Source of the DNA: JAHQVI01 sp050330195
GTDB taxonomy: Bacteria > Pseudomonadota > Alphaproteobacteria > Rhizobiales > Rhodomicrobiaceae
Direction of reading: 5' to 3'
Length of the DNA stretch: 64,000 bases
Assembly (NCBI GenBank): GCA_050330195.1
Contig: JBHJOB010000005.1
Coordinates: 1-64,000, forward strand
Shown: positions 36,562 to 45,741 of the stretch, piece by piece
Numbering within the stretch: the stretch's first letter is position 1
How the letters are laid out: each line of letters starts with the position of its first letter
Notes under the pieces: generated by a model
The model's database searches: none
Told to the model about the DNA's origin: nothing
The model's input: only the letters and a program-made list of their open reading frames with translations
Translations under genes and position numbers: made by a program

Positions 36562-37422
36562 ATGCAATCGGAATGGACGCTAGACAGCAGCTTCGACTTC
36601 GAGGGACAGCACGTTGCCTATCGCATCATGGGCGAAGGCCCGCCCGTCGTCCTCATCCACGGCACGCCCTTTTCATCCTATGTCTGGCGAAATATCGCGC
36701 GCGAGTTGGCGCGGGATCACAAGGTTCATCTCTTCGACCTGCTCGGCTACGGGCAGTCGGAAAAGGCCGAGGGGCAGGACGTTTCGCTCGGCGTGCAGAA
36801 CCGCGTCCTGAGCGCATTGCTGCGTCATTGGCGGCTCGACTGGCCCAAGGTCATCGCCCATGATTTCGGCGGCGCGACCGCTTTACGCGCGCATCTGATC
36901 GACGGCTGCGACTACGAAAAGCTGCTGCTCATCGACCCGGTCGCCATCCGTCCCTGGGGCTCGCCATTCGTTCAGCATGTGCGCAAACACGAGGAGGCGT
37001 TTGCCGGCGTCCCGGATTACCTGCAGGATGCGATCCTGCGCGCCTATATTCGCAGCGCGATCGCCCGGCCGATCAGCGACGCCGTACTCGAACCCTATCT
37101 GCGTCCGTGGACCGGTCCGGTCGGCAAGCCCGCCTTCTATCGGCAGATTGCCCAGATGGACCTCAAACATACCAACGAAGTGCAGGACCGCTATAGCCGG
37201 ATCAGATGTCCGGTCATGCTGCTCTGGGGCGTGGAGGATCAATGGATTCCGGTCGAACTCGGGCGCAAGCTGGCCGCCATGATCCCCGATCGCACATTTC
37301 TGGAAATACCGGGTTCGGGCCATCTCATGCAGGAAGACGCCCCGGAAGCCATTATCGCGGCTGCATGCAGATTTTTCGGCATCGCCGGAGCAACGGCGCG
37401 TCCGTCATCCCGCCAGCCATGA
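36562..37422 (+). CDS. Alpha/beta hydrolase with aspartate nucleophile (dehalogenase/epoxide hydrolase-like)
   Basis: 286 residues. The nucleophile elbow reads IAHDFGGATAL with Asp101 where serine hydrolases have Ser, as in haloalkane dehalogenases and epoxide hydrolases. The oxyanion motif is HGTPFSSYVW (dehalogenases: HGNPTSSYLW), and WGVEDQWIP and GSGHLMQ supply the acid and His. The two halide-binding residues of dehalogenases (Asn after HG, Trp after the Asp) are Thr and Phe, so dehalogenation is doubtful; epoxide or another ester-intermediate hydrolysis is possible. AGGAG precedes the start. Confidence 0.9.
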   Translation: MQSEWTLDSSFDFEGQHVAYRIMGEGPPVVLIHGTPFSSYVWRNIARELARDHKVHLFDLLGYGQSEKAEGQDVSLGVQNRVLSALLRHWRLDWPKVIAHDFGGATALRAHLIDGCDYEKLLLIDPVAIRPWGSPFVQHVRKHEEAFAGVPDYLQDAILRAYIRSAIARPISDAVLEPYLRPWTGPVGKPAFYRQIAQMDLKHTNEVQDRYSRIRCPVMLLWGVEDQWIPVELGRKLAAMIPDRTFLEIPGSGHLMQEDAPEAIIAAACRFFGIAGATARPSSRQP

Positions 37423-37616
37423 TTGCCGGAATTCTCCGCCTCTGATCCGCCCGATCCGTTTCCGCCCGCGGAGGATCACTTGAGGAGTGCAAAGACAATC
37501 ATTCTGTGCCATGGTAGCGCTGTCAAACGCGCTGACCTCTCCGGAAAAGCGCACCCTTCGATATCGGCAGAACAAACACGTGCGGGCTTGAAGCAGCACA
37601 GTCGAACCGAGGCGAT

Positions 37617-38687
37617 ATGGCCAAACGTCGTGGCTCCGGCCGTCCGACAATCAACGATGTTGCGCGCAAAGCGGACGTGAGCGCGATTACAGTTTCACGC
37701 GCGCTCCGGACACCGGCCCAGGTTTCCGAGGAGTTGCGCGAGCGGATCGCCGCCGCCATCGACGCGCTCAATTACGTTCCCGACCCCAAGGCCCGTGCGC
37801 TGGCATCCGGGCAGACGCACGTCATCGGCGTTCTGGTTCCATCGCTCAGCAATATCGTCTTCATTGATACGCTGCGCGCCATCCATGACGCAGTCGCGGG
37901 CACCGATTACCAGATCCAGTTCGGCAACACGCGCTACAGCCAGGAAGAAGAAGACAGGCTCATTTCGCTGTTTGTCGGCCAGGGCCCGGCTGCCATTATC
38001 CTTACGGGCGTCGATCAGTCCGAAAGCTCGCGGCAACTGCTTTCCGAAAGCAGGCTGCCGGTGGTGCAGATCATGGAGATCGCGCCTGATCCGATCGACA
38101 TGATGGTTGGCTTTTCGCATGATCGCGCGGCCGAAGCCGCCGTCCTTCACCTGATCGCAAGCGGCTACACGCGGATCGGCATTCTCGCCGCCCGGATGGA
38201 CCCGCGCGTCGGCCGCCGGCTGGAGGGCTTTCGCCGCGCCCTGACCGCGCACGGCCTCTATTCTTCCGAGCGCGTGATCACCACAAGGGAGAGAACCTCG
38301 GCCGGTCTCGGCCGCACGCTGATGCGCCGATTGCTCAAGGCCGATCCCGAAACCGACGCCGTGTTCTGCATCAATGACGATCTCGCCCTGGGGGCTCTCT
38401 TCGAATGTCAGGCGCGAGGCATCCGCGTGCCGGACCAGATGGGCATCGCCGGTTTCAACGACCTTGAAATGATGGCTGCGGCGGAGCCGTCTTTGACCAG
38501 CGTTCGCACGCAACGCTACGAGATGGGACGCCGGGCTATCGAGTTGATACGTCAGCGCCTTGAGCGGAAGGTTATGGAGCGGACCGTTCTCGATCTGGGC
38601 TTTGAGCTGATGAAGCGTGACAGCACGAAACGGCGAGCCGCGCAACGCCTGCCATCCGGGCCGCAACGCACGGAAACAGGCGGCTGA
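37617..38687 (+). CDS. LacI family transcriptional regulator of the sugar ABC operon
   Basis: 356 residues. The N-terminal LacI helix-turn-helix (TINDVARKADVSAITVSRAL) is followed by the hinge helix ARALASG and a periplasmic-binding-protein-like sensor domain (from about 60; THVIGVLVPSLSNIVF). The sequence is closest in feel to the gluconate/idonate (GntR-type) branch. It leads a plus-strand set of ABC sugar transporter genes and an SMP-30 lactonase, so it likely controls them. A candidate operator lies between it and the next gene. Confidence 0.93.
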   Translation: MAKRRGSGRPTINDVARKADVSAITVSRALRTPAQVSEELRERIAAAIDALNYVPDPKARALASGQTHVIGVLVPSLSNIVFIDTLRAIHDAVAGTDYQIQFGNTRYSQEEEDRLISLFVGQGPAAIILTGVDQSESSRQLLSESRLPVVQIMEIAPDPIDMMVGFSHDRAAEAAVLHLIASGYTRIGILAARMDPRVGRRLEGFRRALTAHGLYSSERVITTRERTSAGLGRTLMRRLLKADPETDAVFCINDDLALGALFECQARGIRVPDQMGIAGFNDLEMMAAAEPSLTSVRTQRYEMGRRAIELIRQRLERKVMERTVLDLGFELMKRDSTKRRAAQRLPSGPQRTETGG

Positions 38688-38730
38688 GCGGTCCCTTGCG
38701 CGGAATTATAACTTTCCCTTGAAGAACGTA

Positions 38731-38754
38731 GTTGGTAGCGTTAACATCGCCAAC
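38731..38754. promoter_or_regulatory. Candidate LacI-type operator before the ABC operon
   Basis: An imperfect palindrome between the LacI gene and the binding-protein gene. The 14-base core TGGTAGCGTTAACA (38733-38746) has the central CG and 5 of 7 matching half-site bases expected of LacI operators. An overlapping longer inverted repeat with arms GTTGG/CCAAC is centred on GTTAAC. It ends 51 bases before the next start codon. Not proven. Confidence 0.45.
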
Positions 38755-38805
38755 GGGCAGGCGAACGCCTGAACCTTAAGAAAGAATACATAGGGAGGTT
38801 GTCTG

Positions 38806-39933
38806 ATGTTACGCGGGAAGCTTGCTTCCGCCGCCTTTGCGGCGCTGTTTTTTACACCCATCGCAGCATTCGCGGCAGGACCTGAAAAGGTCTCCGGCCC
38901 CGGCGCATCGCCGGAATGTTTCGCCCCTTGGAACGACCAGATCTCGCATCTGAAATGGCCCGCCAAGGAAGGCCCCTACCGCATCGCGCTGGCGAACGGC
39001 TTCGTCGGCAATACCTGGCGAATCCAGATGATCAAGACGGCCAAGGCCTTCGTCGAGCAGGAGGGGATCAAGGAACATATCTCCGAATTCAAGGTCGTCT
39101 CGACGGGCACCGACGTTGCCGCGCAGATCGCCGCAGTCGATAATTTTATCAATTCCGGCTACGACGCCATTGTCACCATCGCGGTCAATCCGAAAGCGTT
39201 CACGCCTGTCATCCGGCGCGCCAACGCCGCAGGCGTCGTGCTGGTGCCGTTTGATAATGTGGTCGATAGCGAAGATGTGCTGATGGTGAATGAAGACCAG
39301 CTCGAGATGGGCCGCATGATGGGCGAGTGGCTGGTCAAGAACGTGCCGAACAAGAGCGGCAAGATCCTTGAAGTGCGCGGCCTGCCGGGCAACTCGGTCG
39401 ACCGCGACCGGCATCTGGGCTTCCGCGAGGTCATGGAAGCCGACGGCAACAGTTTCGAGATCATCGAAGTCGTCGGCAACTGGGATGACGGCACTGCCCA
39501 GAAGGTCGTCGCGGATGCGGTCGCCATCCACAACAAGTTCGACGGCATGTACGTTCAGGGCGGCACGACGGGCGCAGTCCGGGCGCTGATCGACGCGGGT
39601 CATCCGTTCATCCCGGTTTCGGGTGAAGGCGAGAACGGCTATCGCAAGCTTTGCGCCCAACATGCCGATGAAGGGCTGCTGTGCTCGTCGGCGACCCAGT
39701 CTCCCGCGCTCGTATCGATCGCGATCAAGGCTGCTATCGCCGCGCTCCAGGGCGAGACGCTGCCGCAGATGGTCTCCGTCCCGATTCCCTATGCCGAGCA
39801 TGGCGGCTTTGAAGCCGGCAAGAACTACTATCCCGACCTTGCCGATAATTTCTTCGTAGGCAACAGCTTCCCGGCTTGTGACGTCAACATCTCCGAAGGC
39901 GAGATCATGGCCAAGTCCGAAACGGACAATTGA
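38806..39933 (+). CDS. Sugar ABC transporter substrate-binding protein (CUT2)
   Basis: 375 residues with a signal peptide (about 1-24, cleavage near AFAA) and a type-1 periplasmic-binding fold of the ribose/xylose-binding kind (IALANGFVGNTWRIQM, YDAIVTIAVNPKAFTPVI, GKILEVRGLPGNSVDRDR). AGGGAGG lies seven bases before the ATG. It captures a sugar or polyol in the periplasm and delivers it to the permeases encoded downstream. The substrate is not deducible. An 11-base-pair hairpin just after the stop may stabilise this part of the message. Confidence 0.94.
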   Translation: MLRGKLASAAFAALFFTPIAAFAAGPEKVSGPGASPECFAPWNDQISHLKWPAKEGPYRIALANGFVGNTWRIQMIKTAKAFVEQEGIKEHISEFKVVSTGTDVAAQIAAVDNFINSGYDAIVTIAVNPKAFTPVIRRANAAGVVLVPFDNVVDSEDVLMVNEDQLEMGRMMGEWLVKNVPNKSGKILEVRGLPGNSVDRDRHLGFREVMEADGNSFEIIEVVGNWDDGTAQKVVADAVAIHNKFDGMYVQGGTTGAVRALIDAGHPFIPVSGEGENGYRKLCAQHADEGLLCSSATQSPALVSIAIKAAIAALQGETLPQMVSVPIPYAEHGGFEAGKNYYPDLADNFFVGNSFPACDVNISEGEIMAKSETDN

Positions 39934-39955
39934 TCTATCGCGGGATAAGGATATG

Positions 39956-39983
39956 GCAGGCGCGCGTTCCCCCGTGCGCCTGC
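39956..39983 (+). promoter_or_regulatory. Intercistronic stem-loop after binding-protein gene
   Basis: An 11-base-pair stem (GCAGGCGCGCG pairing with CGTGCGCCTGC, one G-U pair) with a TTCCCC loop, 23 bases after the stop of the substrate-binding protein gene and ahead of the ATPase gene. No T run follows. Such hairpins in ABC operons often protect the upstream mRNA so the binding protein is made in excess. Confidence 0.6.
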
Positions 39984-40095
39984 TCAATCGCAATACAGCT
40001 CCAGCCCCGGCAGGCAGGCCGCACCGCTCTCCCATTCCGGCGAAGATTGCGCGCGATCGGATGCACCGGCTTGAGCCGAACCTAACGGCAATAGT

Positions 40096-41694
40096 GTGAC
40101 AGTAGCTTTGGACAGCGAGCTTCCCATATCCGCACTATCCGCGGCCGACGACCGGCCGATCCTGCAAATGACCGGCATATCCAAACGCTTCGGTGGCGTG
40201 CACGCGCTGAGCAAAGTGGATTTTGCCTGCCATAGCGGGCGGATACATGCGGTGCTGGGCGAGAATGGCGCGGGCAAGTCGACGCTCATCAAGATCCTTG
40301 CCGGTGTCGTCCGGCCGGACGAAGGCCGCGTCCTGCTGAATGGCGAGGAGGTGCGTTTCTCGCATCCCAGCGAGGCGACGCGTGCCGGCATCGCCACCAT
40401 CTTTCAGGAATTGTCGCTGATGCCTGACCTGAGCATCGCGGACAATATCTGCATTACCGATCCGCCGCGGCGCTGGGGCTTCATCGACCAGCAGGCCCAG
40501 CGGCGGATTGCCGCCGACGCCCTCAAACGTGCGGGTGCGGAGGATCTCAATCCGGTCGCGCCTGTCGCGAGCCTGCCGCTCTCCCGCCGCCAGATGGTCG
40601 AGATCGCCAAGGCGCTGGCGCGCAATCCAAGGGTTCTGATCCTCGATGAAGCCACCTCGGCGCTGACGGCCGCAGACGTGACGCGCGTCTTCGAAGTCCT
40701 CAAACAGCTACGCCGTGAGGGCATGGCGATCATCTATATTTCGCACCGCATGGCAGAGATCGCAGAGCTTGCCGATGATTGCTCCGTTTTCCGCAACGGC
40801 CAGCATGTCGCGACCTTCAAGGCGGGCGAGAAGTCCGACGACGAAGTCATCGCGCTGATGATCGGCCGTGAGGCGAGCCACGCCTTTCCACCCAGGACGC
40901 CGCGTCCGGCAGTCGAGGAACCGCCCGTTCTTGAGGCGAAGAACCTCTCCTGGGAAAACCGCCTCAAGGATGTTTCGCTAAAGCTGCATCGCGGCGAGAT
41001 CCTTGGTCTCGGCGGGCTGGACGGCCAGGGACAGATGGAGATGCTGCTCGGCCTGTTCGGGACGCTGCGCGGCATGAGCGGCGAGATCCATGTCGACGGC
41101 AAGCGCATCAGGCCGGCCAGTCCGAAACAGGCCAAGAACAGCGCGCTCGGCATCGCGCTCATTCCGGAGGACCGCAAGACCGACGGCTTGATGCTGCCCA
41201 TGTCGGTCAGGGACAATCTGACCTTTGCCGCGCTCGACAATGTCTCCAGCGGCGGCGTGATCTCCTCATCGGCGGAAAACGCGGCGGTGGAGGACATGGT
41301 CCGCCTGCTCGGCATCCGCATGGGCTCGGCGGACGTCGCCGCCAATACGCTGTCCGGCGGCAATCAGCAGAAGGTCGTGATCGCCAAATGGCTGCTCAAC
41401 AAACCGGGCATCATTCTGCTCAACGATCCCACGCGCGGCATCGACGTCGGCACCAAGCAGGAGCTTTACCAGCTCTTGCGCAAGCTGGCCGATGACGGCG
41501 CCGCGATCATTCTCTACTCGACCGATTATTACGAGTTGATCGGCTGCTGCGACCGGGTGGCGGTCTTTTATGACGGCCATATCGTGCGCGAACTCAGCGG
41601 GGACGCGATCACGGAACAGGCGCTCGTCGCCAGCGCCTTCAACCTGCCCGTCAGCGAAGTGAAGGGCGCCGCCATTCCGGGAGCCCAATCATGA
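40096..41694 (+). CDS. Sugar ABC transporter ATP-binding protein (CUT2, double NBD)
   Basis: 532 residues from a GTG. Two fused nucleotide-binding domains are present: the first has Walker A GENGAGKSTL and Walker B RVLILDEATSAL; the second keeps the signature LSGGNQQKV and DPTRGIDVG but has a degenerate Walker A (GLDGQGQMEM), as normal for RbsA/XylG-type proteins. It powers sugar import together with the two permeases. It overlaps the first permease gene by four bases (ATGA). Confidence 0.95.
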   Translation: MTVALDSELPISALSAADDRPILQMTGISKRFGGVHALSKVDFACHSGRIHAVLGENGAGKSTLIKILAGVVRPDEGRVLLNGEEVRFSHPSEATRAGIATIFQELSLMPDLSIADNICITDPPRRWGFIDQQAQRRIAADALKRAGAEDLNPVAPVASLPLSRRQMVEIAKALARNPRVLILDEATSALTAADVTRVFEVLKQLRREGMAIIYISHRMAEIAELADDCSVFRNGQHVATFKAGEKSDDEVIALMIGREASHAFPPRTPRPAVEEPPVLEAKNLSWENRLKDVSLKLHRGEILGLGGLDGQGQMEMLLGLFGTLRGMSGEIHVDGKRIRPASPKQAKNSALGIALIPEDRKTDGLMLPMSVRDNLTFAALDNVSSGGVISSSAENAAVEDMVRLLGIRMGSADVAANTLSGGNQQKVVIAKWLLNKPGIILLNDPTRGIDVGTKQELYQLLRKLADDGAAIILYSTDYYELIGCCDRVAVFYDGHIVRELSGDAITEQALVASAFNLPVSEVKGAAIPGAQS

Positions 41695-42671
41695 GCACTT
41701 TCCGTTACCGCCTGATCGAACATCGCGGAACCCTGCTCGCCGCCGCAGTGCTGGCGACCCTGCTGATCGTCTATATCACCAATTCGCATAGCGGGCTGAA
41801 TGCCGCCGTCGCGACCAATATCGCCAACAAGGGCGTGCTGCTCGCCATCGTCGCCATGGCGCAGACCTTGCCGATCCTGACAGCCGGGCTCGACCTTTCG
41901 GTCGGCATGATCTTCGTGCTGGCCAATTGCCTCGCCTCGGCGCTGGTCGTCGGCACGCCGCTGGAAACCGCTTTCGGCATCGTCGTGGTGCTCGCGGTCG
42001 GCCTGCTTTGCGGGCTCGTCAACGGGCTGATCATCGTCTACGGCCGGCTCCAGCCGATCATCACGACGCTGGCGACGGGCGCGGTCTATTTCGGCCTCGC
42101 CTTGTGGCTGCGCCCCGTTCCCGGCGGCGACGTCAACGCCGACCTCGCCGACGCCGTCACCGGCCAGCTTCCCGGCGGCATTCCCGCCATGCTCGCGGTT
42201 CTGCTCGCTGTCGTGCTCCTGATCTGGGTGCCGTTCCGGAACTCCGTGATCGGACGCGGGGCCTATGCGATCGGATCATCCGAAACGGCGTCCTACATGT
42301 CGGGCATACCCATCGGGCGGGTGAAGATCGTCGTCTATGCGCTTGCGGGATTGCTGGCCTCGATCGCCGGAATTCTGCTGACTTTCGTGACCTATTCCGG
42401 CGAGGCGTCGGCCTCCATCGGCGGCACCTACACGCTGAACTCCATCGCCTCGGTCGTCATCGGCGGCACCTCGCTCATGGGCGGCTTCGGCAGCGCCATC
42501 GGCTCGATCTTCGGCGCGTTCGTGCTGCGCTCTATCGAGGATCTGCTCTTCGTCATGGATCTCGATCCGCTCTGGCAGCCGCTGTTCCAGGGCATCGTCC
42601 TGCTGGTCGCCGTCAGCCTTGGCGCGTTCCGCCTCTTGCGGCTCAGCAACCGTCTCAAACTGTTCAACTAG
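41691..42671 (+). CDS. Sugar ABC transporter permease
   Basis: 326 residues, about ten hydrophobic segments, of the RbsC/XylH-type permease family: ILTAGLDLSVGMIFVLANCLAS near the N-terminus, RNSVIGRGAYAIGSSETASYMSG, and SIASVVIGGTSLMGGFGSAIG. It forms half of the inner-membrane channel with the second permease. The start overlaps the ATPase gene. A palindromic element (copy C) begins directly after its stop. Confidence 0.95.
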   Translation: MSTFRYRLIEHRGTLLAAAVLATLLIVYITNSHSGLNAAVATNIANKGVLLAIVAMAQTLPILTAGLDLSVGMIFVLANCLASALVVGTPLETAFGIVVVLAVGLLCGLVNGLIIVYGRLQPIITTLATGAVYFGLALWLRPVPGGDVNADLADAVTGQLPGGIPAMLAVLLAVVLLIWVPFRNSVIGRGAYAIGSSETASYMSGIPIGRVKIVVYALAGLLASIAGILLTFVTYSGEASASIGGTYTLNSIASVVIGGTSLMGGFGSAIGSIFGAFVLRSIEDLLFVMDLDPLWQPLFQGIVLLVAVSLGAFRLLRLSNRLKLFN

Positions 42672-42716
42672 CGCGAGGTCCGACAAGATGGACACCATTT
42701 TTCGGAAAAACCGAGC
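42672..42716 (+). repeat. REP-like palindromic element, copy C
   Basis: Begins at the base after the TAG of the permease gene (CGCGAGGTCC) and carries the shared arm CCATTTTTCGGA near its centre with a less perfect partner arm. Read in the direction of the upstream gene, its orientation and offset from the stop codon match copies A and B. Confidence 0.75.
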
Positions 42717-42746
42717 GCAGACAAAAATACCGGGAGCATCGCCGAC

Positions 42747-43712
42747 ATGTCCGACTTCGTGATGCAACTACGCCGCAATGTCGATCCGGCCGTTCTGATC
42801 GCGAGCCTGTGCGTCGTGGTTCTCCTGATCGCCGGGAGCCTTTATTCGCCGAACTTTCTTTCCGGCGACTATCTGCTCCAGCAGCTTCGCGTGGCCTCAT
42901 TCCTCGGCATCATCGCAACCGGCTCGATGATCATCATCCTGCTCGGCAATATCGACCTGTCGATCCCGTGGGTCGTCACGCTCGGCGGCATGATGTCGAC
43001 CGCCGCCGCCGGATGGTGGGGCGAGACGGGGGCCATGTTCGCCATTCCCTTCGGCGTCGCCTGCGGGGCGTTTATCGGCGTAATCAACGGCGTCGGCGTC
43101 GCCTATTTGCGCGTGCCCTCGATGATCTTCACGCTCGGCATGAACGCCGTGGCGCAGGGGCTCGCGGTCGTTCACACTGGCGGCTTCGCGCCGCAGGACC
43201 GCGCAACCGAGACGATGCACGGGCTCGCAACCGGCAATGTCCTCGGCATCCCTAACGTGCTGCTGCTGTGGATCGCCGTCGCCGTGGCGATGATCTTCAT
43301 GCTTAACCGGACCACTTTCGGCCGGAAGATCTACGCTGTCGGCAACCGCGAGCGCGCCGCCTATCTGTCCGGCGTCAATACGCGACTGGTGATCCTCGCC
43401 TGCTTCACCATTGCCGGCGCGTGTTCGGCGCTGGGCGGCGTCCTGCTGGCGGGTTACGCCACCAAAGCGTATCAGGCCATGGGCGAGCTTTATCTGCTTC
43501 CCGCCATTGCCGCGGTGGTGCTCGGCGGCACGCGCATTCTCGGCGGCAAGGGCAGCTATGTCGGCACGATGGTCGGCGTGATCCTGATCACCTTGCTTCA
43601 GTCGATCCTCTCCGTCATGCAGATGCCGGAAATGGGCCGCCAGATCATCTATGGCGTGGTGATCATCACCATGCTGCTGATCTATGGCCGGGGCGCGAAG
43701 ACGGAAGGCTGA
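42747..43712 (+). CDS. Sugar ABC transporter permease, second subunit
   Basis: 321 residues, the second RbsC-type permease: MIIILLGNIDLSIPWVVTLGGMM (the conserved N-terminal GxxDLS motif), FGRKIYAVGNRERAAYLSGV and AIAAVVLGGTRILGGKGSY. It pairs with the preceding permease as a heterodimer. The 75-base gap between the two holds a REP-like element, which may modulate relative expression. Confidence 0.95.
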   Translation: MSDFVMQLRRNVDPAVLIASLCVVVLLIAGSLYSPNFLSGDYLLQQLRVASFLGIIATGSMIIILLGNIDLSIPWVVTLGGMMSTAAAGWWGETGAMFAIPFGVACGAFIGVINGVGVAYLRVPSMIFTLGMNAVAQGLAVVHTGGFAPQDRATETMHGLATGNVLGIPNVLLLWIAVAVAMIFMLNRTTFGRKIYAVGNRERAAYLSGVNTRLVILACFTIAGACSALGGVLLAGYATKAYQAMGELYLLPAIAAVVLGGTRILGGKGSYVGTMVGVILITLLQSILSVMQMPEMGRQIIYGVVIITMLLIYGRGAKTEG

Positions 43713-43757
43713 GGCGAATTTCGCAACGGCGCGACGAGGCAAGCAAGCGAGGGAACC

Positions 43758-44681
43758 ATGGTCGATCTGATTGACAATTTTCGTGAAATTCTTGATCCCC
43801 GCTTCACGCGGCTGGTCAATGGCGCGGCGCGTCTGGAGCGGCTTTATACAGGCTGCCGGTGGGCGGAAGGGCCGGCCTATTTCCCCGCCGGGCGCTATCT
43901 CGTCTGGAGCGACATCCCCAATGAGCGGATGCTGCGTTTCGACGAAACCAGCGGCCATGTCTCCGTGTTCCGCCAGCCTTCGGGCTACTCGAACGGCAAC
44001 ACGGTGGACCGGCAGGGGCGGCTCGTCACCTGCGAACATGGCAATCGCCGCGTCACCCGCACCGAGCATGACGGCTCGATCACCGTGATCGCCGACCGTT
44101 TCGAGGGCAAGCGTTTCAATTCGCCGAACGACGCCGTCGTGAAAAGCGATGGCTCGATCTGGTTCACCGACCCGCCCTACGGCATCGACAGCGACTATGA
44201 GGGCCACAAATCGCCGGGCGAGATCGGCGGCAACCATCTTTACCGCGTCGATCTGGCAAGCGGCGCGGTCACCATCGCCGCGAACGATTTCGTCTGCCCG
44301 AACGGGCTGGCCTTCTCGGTCGATGAAAGCATTCTCTATGTCGCCGATACGGGCGCGACCCATGTGAAGGACGGCCCGCGCCATATCCGCTCGTTCAATG
44401 TAGGCAGCGATGGCGGGCTGAGCGGCGGTGAGGTGTTCGCGACCTGCCCCGACGGGCTGTTCGACGGTTTCCGTCTGGACACGGAGGGGCGCATCTGGAC
44501 CAGCGCGGCCAGCGGCGTGCTTTGCTACGACCCGGACGGCACGCTGATCGGTAAGGTGAATGTGCCGGAAGTCGTCGCCAATGTCTGTTTCGGCGGACCG
44601 AAGCGCAACCGGCTCTATATTTGCGGCACGACCTCGCTTTATGCTGTCATGGTCATGGGCAACGGCCACAAAACGTTCTGA
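43758..44681 (+). CDS. SMP-30/gluconolactonase family protein
   Basis: 307 residues of a six-bladed beta-propeller. Metal and catalytic signature stretches are WAEGPAYFP (Glu), NGNTVDRQGRLVTCEHGNRRV, SPNDAVVKSDGSIWFTDP (Asn) and CPNGLAFSVDES (Asn/Asp). The family hydrolyses sugar lactones in the cytoplasm with a divalent metal. As the last gene of the sugar ABC operon it probably opens the lactone formed after oxidation of the imported sugar. A hairpin lies just downstream. Confidence 0.94.
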   Translation: MVDLIDNFREILDPRFTRLVNGAARLERLYTGCRWAEGPAYFPAGRYLVWSDIPNERMLRFDETSGHVSVFRQPSGYSNGNTVDRQGRLVTCEHGNRRVTRTEHDGSITVIADRFEGKRFNSPNDAVVKSDGSIWFTDPPYGIDSDYEGHKSPGEIGGNHLYRVDLASGAVTIAANDFVCPNGLAFSVDESILYVADTGATHVKDGPRHIRSFNVGSDGGLSGGEVFATCPDGLFDGFRLDTEGRIWTSAASGVLCYDPDGTLIGKVNVPEVVANVCFGGPKRNRLYICGTTSLYAVMVMGNGHKTF

Positions 44682-44706
44682 TCCGGACGGACAGGCCGAT
44701 CCACGC

Positions 44707-44737
44707 GCGACGGCTGCAGACAGTCGGCTGCCGTCGC
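44707..44737. terminator. Candidate bidirectional terminator hairpin
   Basis: A perfect 8-base inverted repeat, GCGACGGC and GCCGTCGC, between the convergent ends of the SMP-30 gene and the membrane protein gene. It has no flanking T run, so intrinsic termination would be weak. Its position between converging genes is the main support. Confidence 0.45.
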
Positions 44738-44748
44738 ACGCGGTTCCG

Positions 44749-45741
44749 TCAAACGCGAACAGGCTGCTCGGGGACCGGTGCTCCGGGCTTCGTGCCGCCG
44801 ACCCAGTTCATGCCCTTGTCCGCCAACTCCCTGAACTTGCCCGACAGTTCGGACAGGCGCGCTTCCCATGCAGGATCGGGGCTCTGGCCTTCGATCGTCT
44901 TGAAATACGCCTGAAGCATGCAGGCTATGGCGAATGGCTCGATCAGCGCGGCCTTGAACGCCCAGGCGAACAGGATCGCGAAGATGAAGCCGCCCGCCGT
45001 CCAACTCCCCGGCATGGCGTAGACGACAGCCGCTGCCGGCGCGAGCATGAGCAGGAAGACGATGAAGGACAGCCCGTAGACGATCGCCGTCAGCCAGGCG
45101 GCATTGCGCAGCATCGGCTTGTAGTTCTGGCCGTAAAGCACCAGCGCGGTCTGTGCCGACTGCCACGGATTGTCCGAGCGCGTGCGGATTGCATAGCCGA
45201 GAATGACCTCGTCGATAAGCCCGACCGCCAGCCGCAGGAAGGCGCGGACGACGCCCATGATCTGCTGAAGACCGGGGATCGGCAGGAAGCTCGCGATGCC
45301 CTGCACCAGCCCGGTGATCGCGCCGAGTACGCCCTTGACCAGCAGATCGACGGCAAAGAGGACATTCGCTTCGGCGAAGCGCTCCTTCACGACGGCGCTC
45401 GCATGGGCGATCTGCCCACGGCCATCGGGCAGCGGCTTGCCGTCCAGATATTCGACCATGACCGCGATGTGCCCGGCCTTGACGATGTAGAGAATATACT
45501 CGCGCAAGAAATAGATGACGCCAGCCGTCGCGCCGAAGCCAATCAGGCCGCCCCAGAATGTGGCATTGGCCTGAAAGTCCGGATCGCCCAGCGCGCCGAC
45601 GCCCCAGCCGATGCCGGCCCCCGTGCCGGTCACGATCACGTATGCGGCGGCGATCCCGAAATAGACCGCCATCCGGAACAGAATGAACGGCATCGTCTTG
45701 ATCATGACGTCAATCGAACGCCCAATCGAAAAATCCCACAT
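44749..45741 (-). CDS. Multi-pass membrane protein, function unknown
   Basis: 330 residues from MWDFSIGRSID (45741), preceded by GGGGGA at good spacing; a longer frame to 45909 lacks support. About six to eight hydrophobic segments span it (e.g. VIYFLREYILYIVKAGHIAVMV, then LPIPGLQQIMGVVRAFLRLA). I recall similar uncharacterised alphaproteobacterial proteins but no function. It lies downstream of the TRAP/dehydrogenase operon, separated by about 190 bases. Confidence 0.8.
   Translation of the reverse strand: MWDFSIGRSIDVMIKTMPFILFRMAVYFGIAAAYVIVTGTGAGIGWGVGALGDPDFQANATFWGGLIGFGATAGVIYFLREYILYIVKAGHIAVMVEYLDGKPLPDGRGQIAHASAVVKERFAEANVLFAVDLLVKGVLGAITGLVQGIASFLPIPGLQQIMGVVRAFLRLAVGLIDEVILGYAIRTRSDNPWQSAQTALVLYGQNYKPMLRNAAWLTAIVYGLSFIVFLLMLAPAAAVVYAMPGSWTAGGFIFAILFAWAFKAALIEPFAIACMLQAYFKTIEGQSPDPAWEARLSELSGKFRELADKGMNWVGGTKPGAPVPEQPVRV

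Noticed and set aside
38719..38746. Sigma-70 promoter overlapping the LacI-like palindrome
   Set aside because: TTGAAG is a fair -35 but the -10 (TTAACA, 16 bases on) matches only two of six consensus positions.
39953..40099. Short plus-strand frame between the binding-protein and ATPase genes
   Set aside because: It covers the intercistronic hairpin, is Pro/Arg-rich and has no ribosome-binding site or homology signal.
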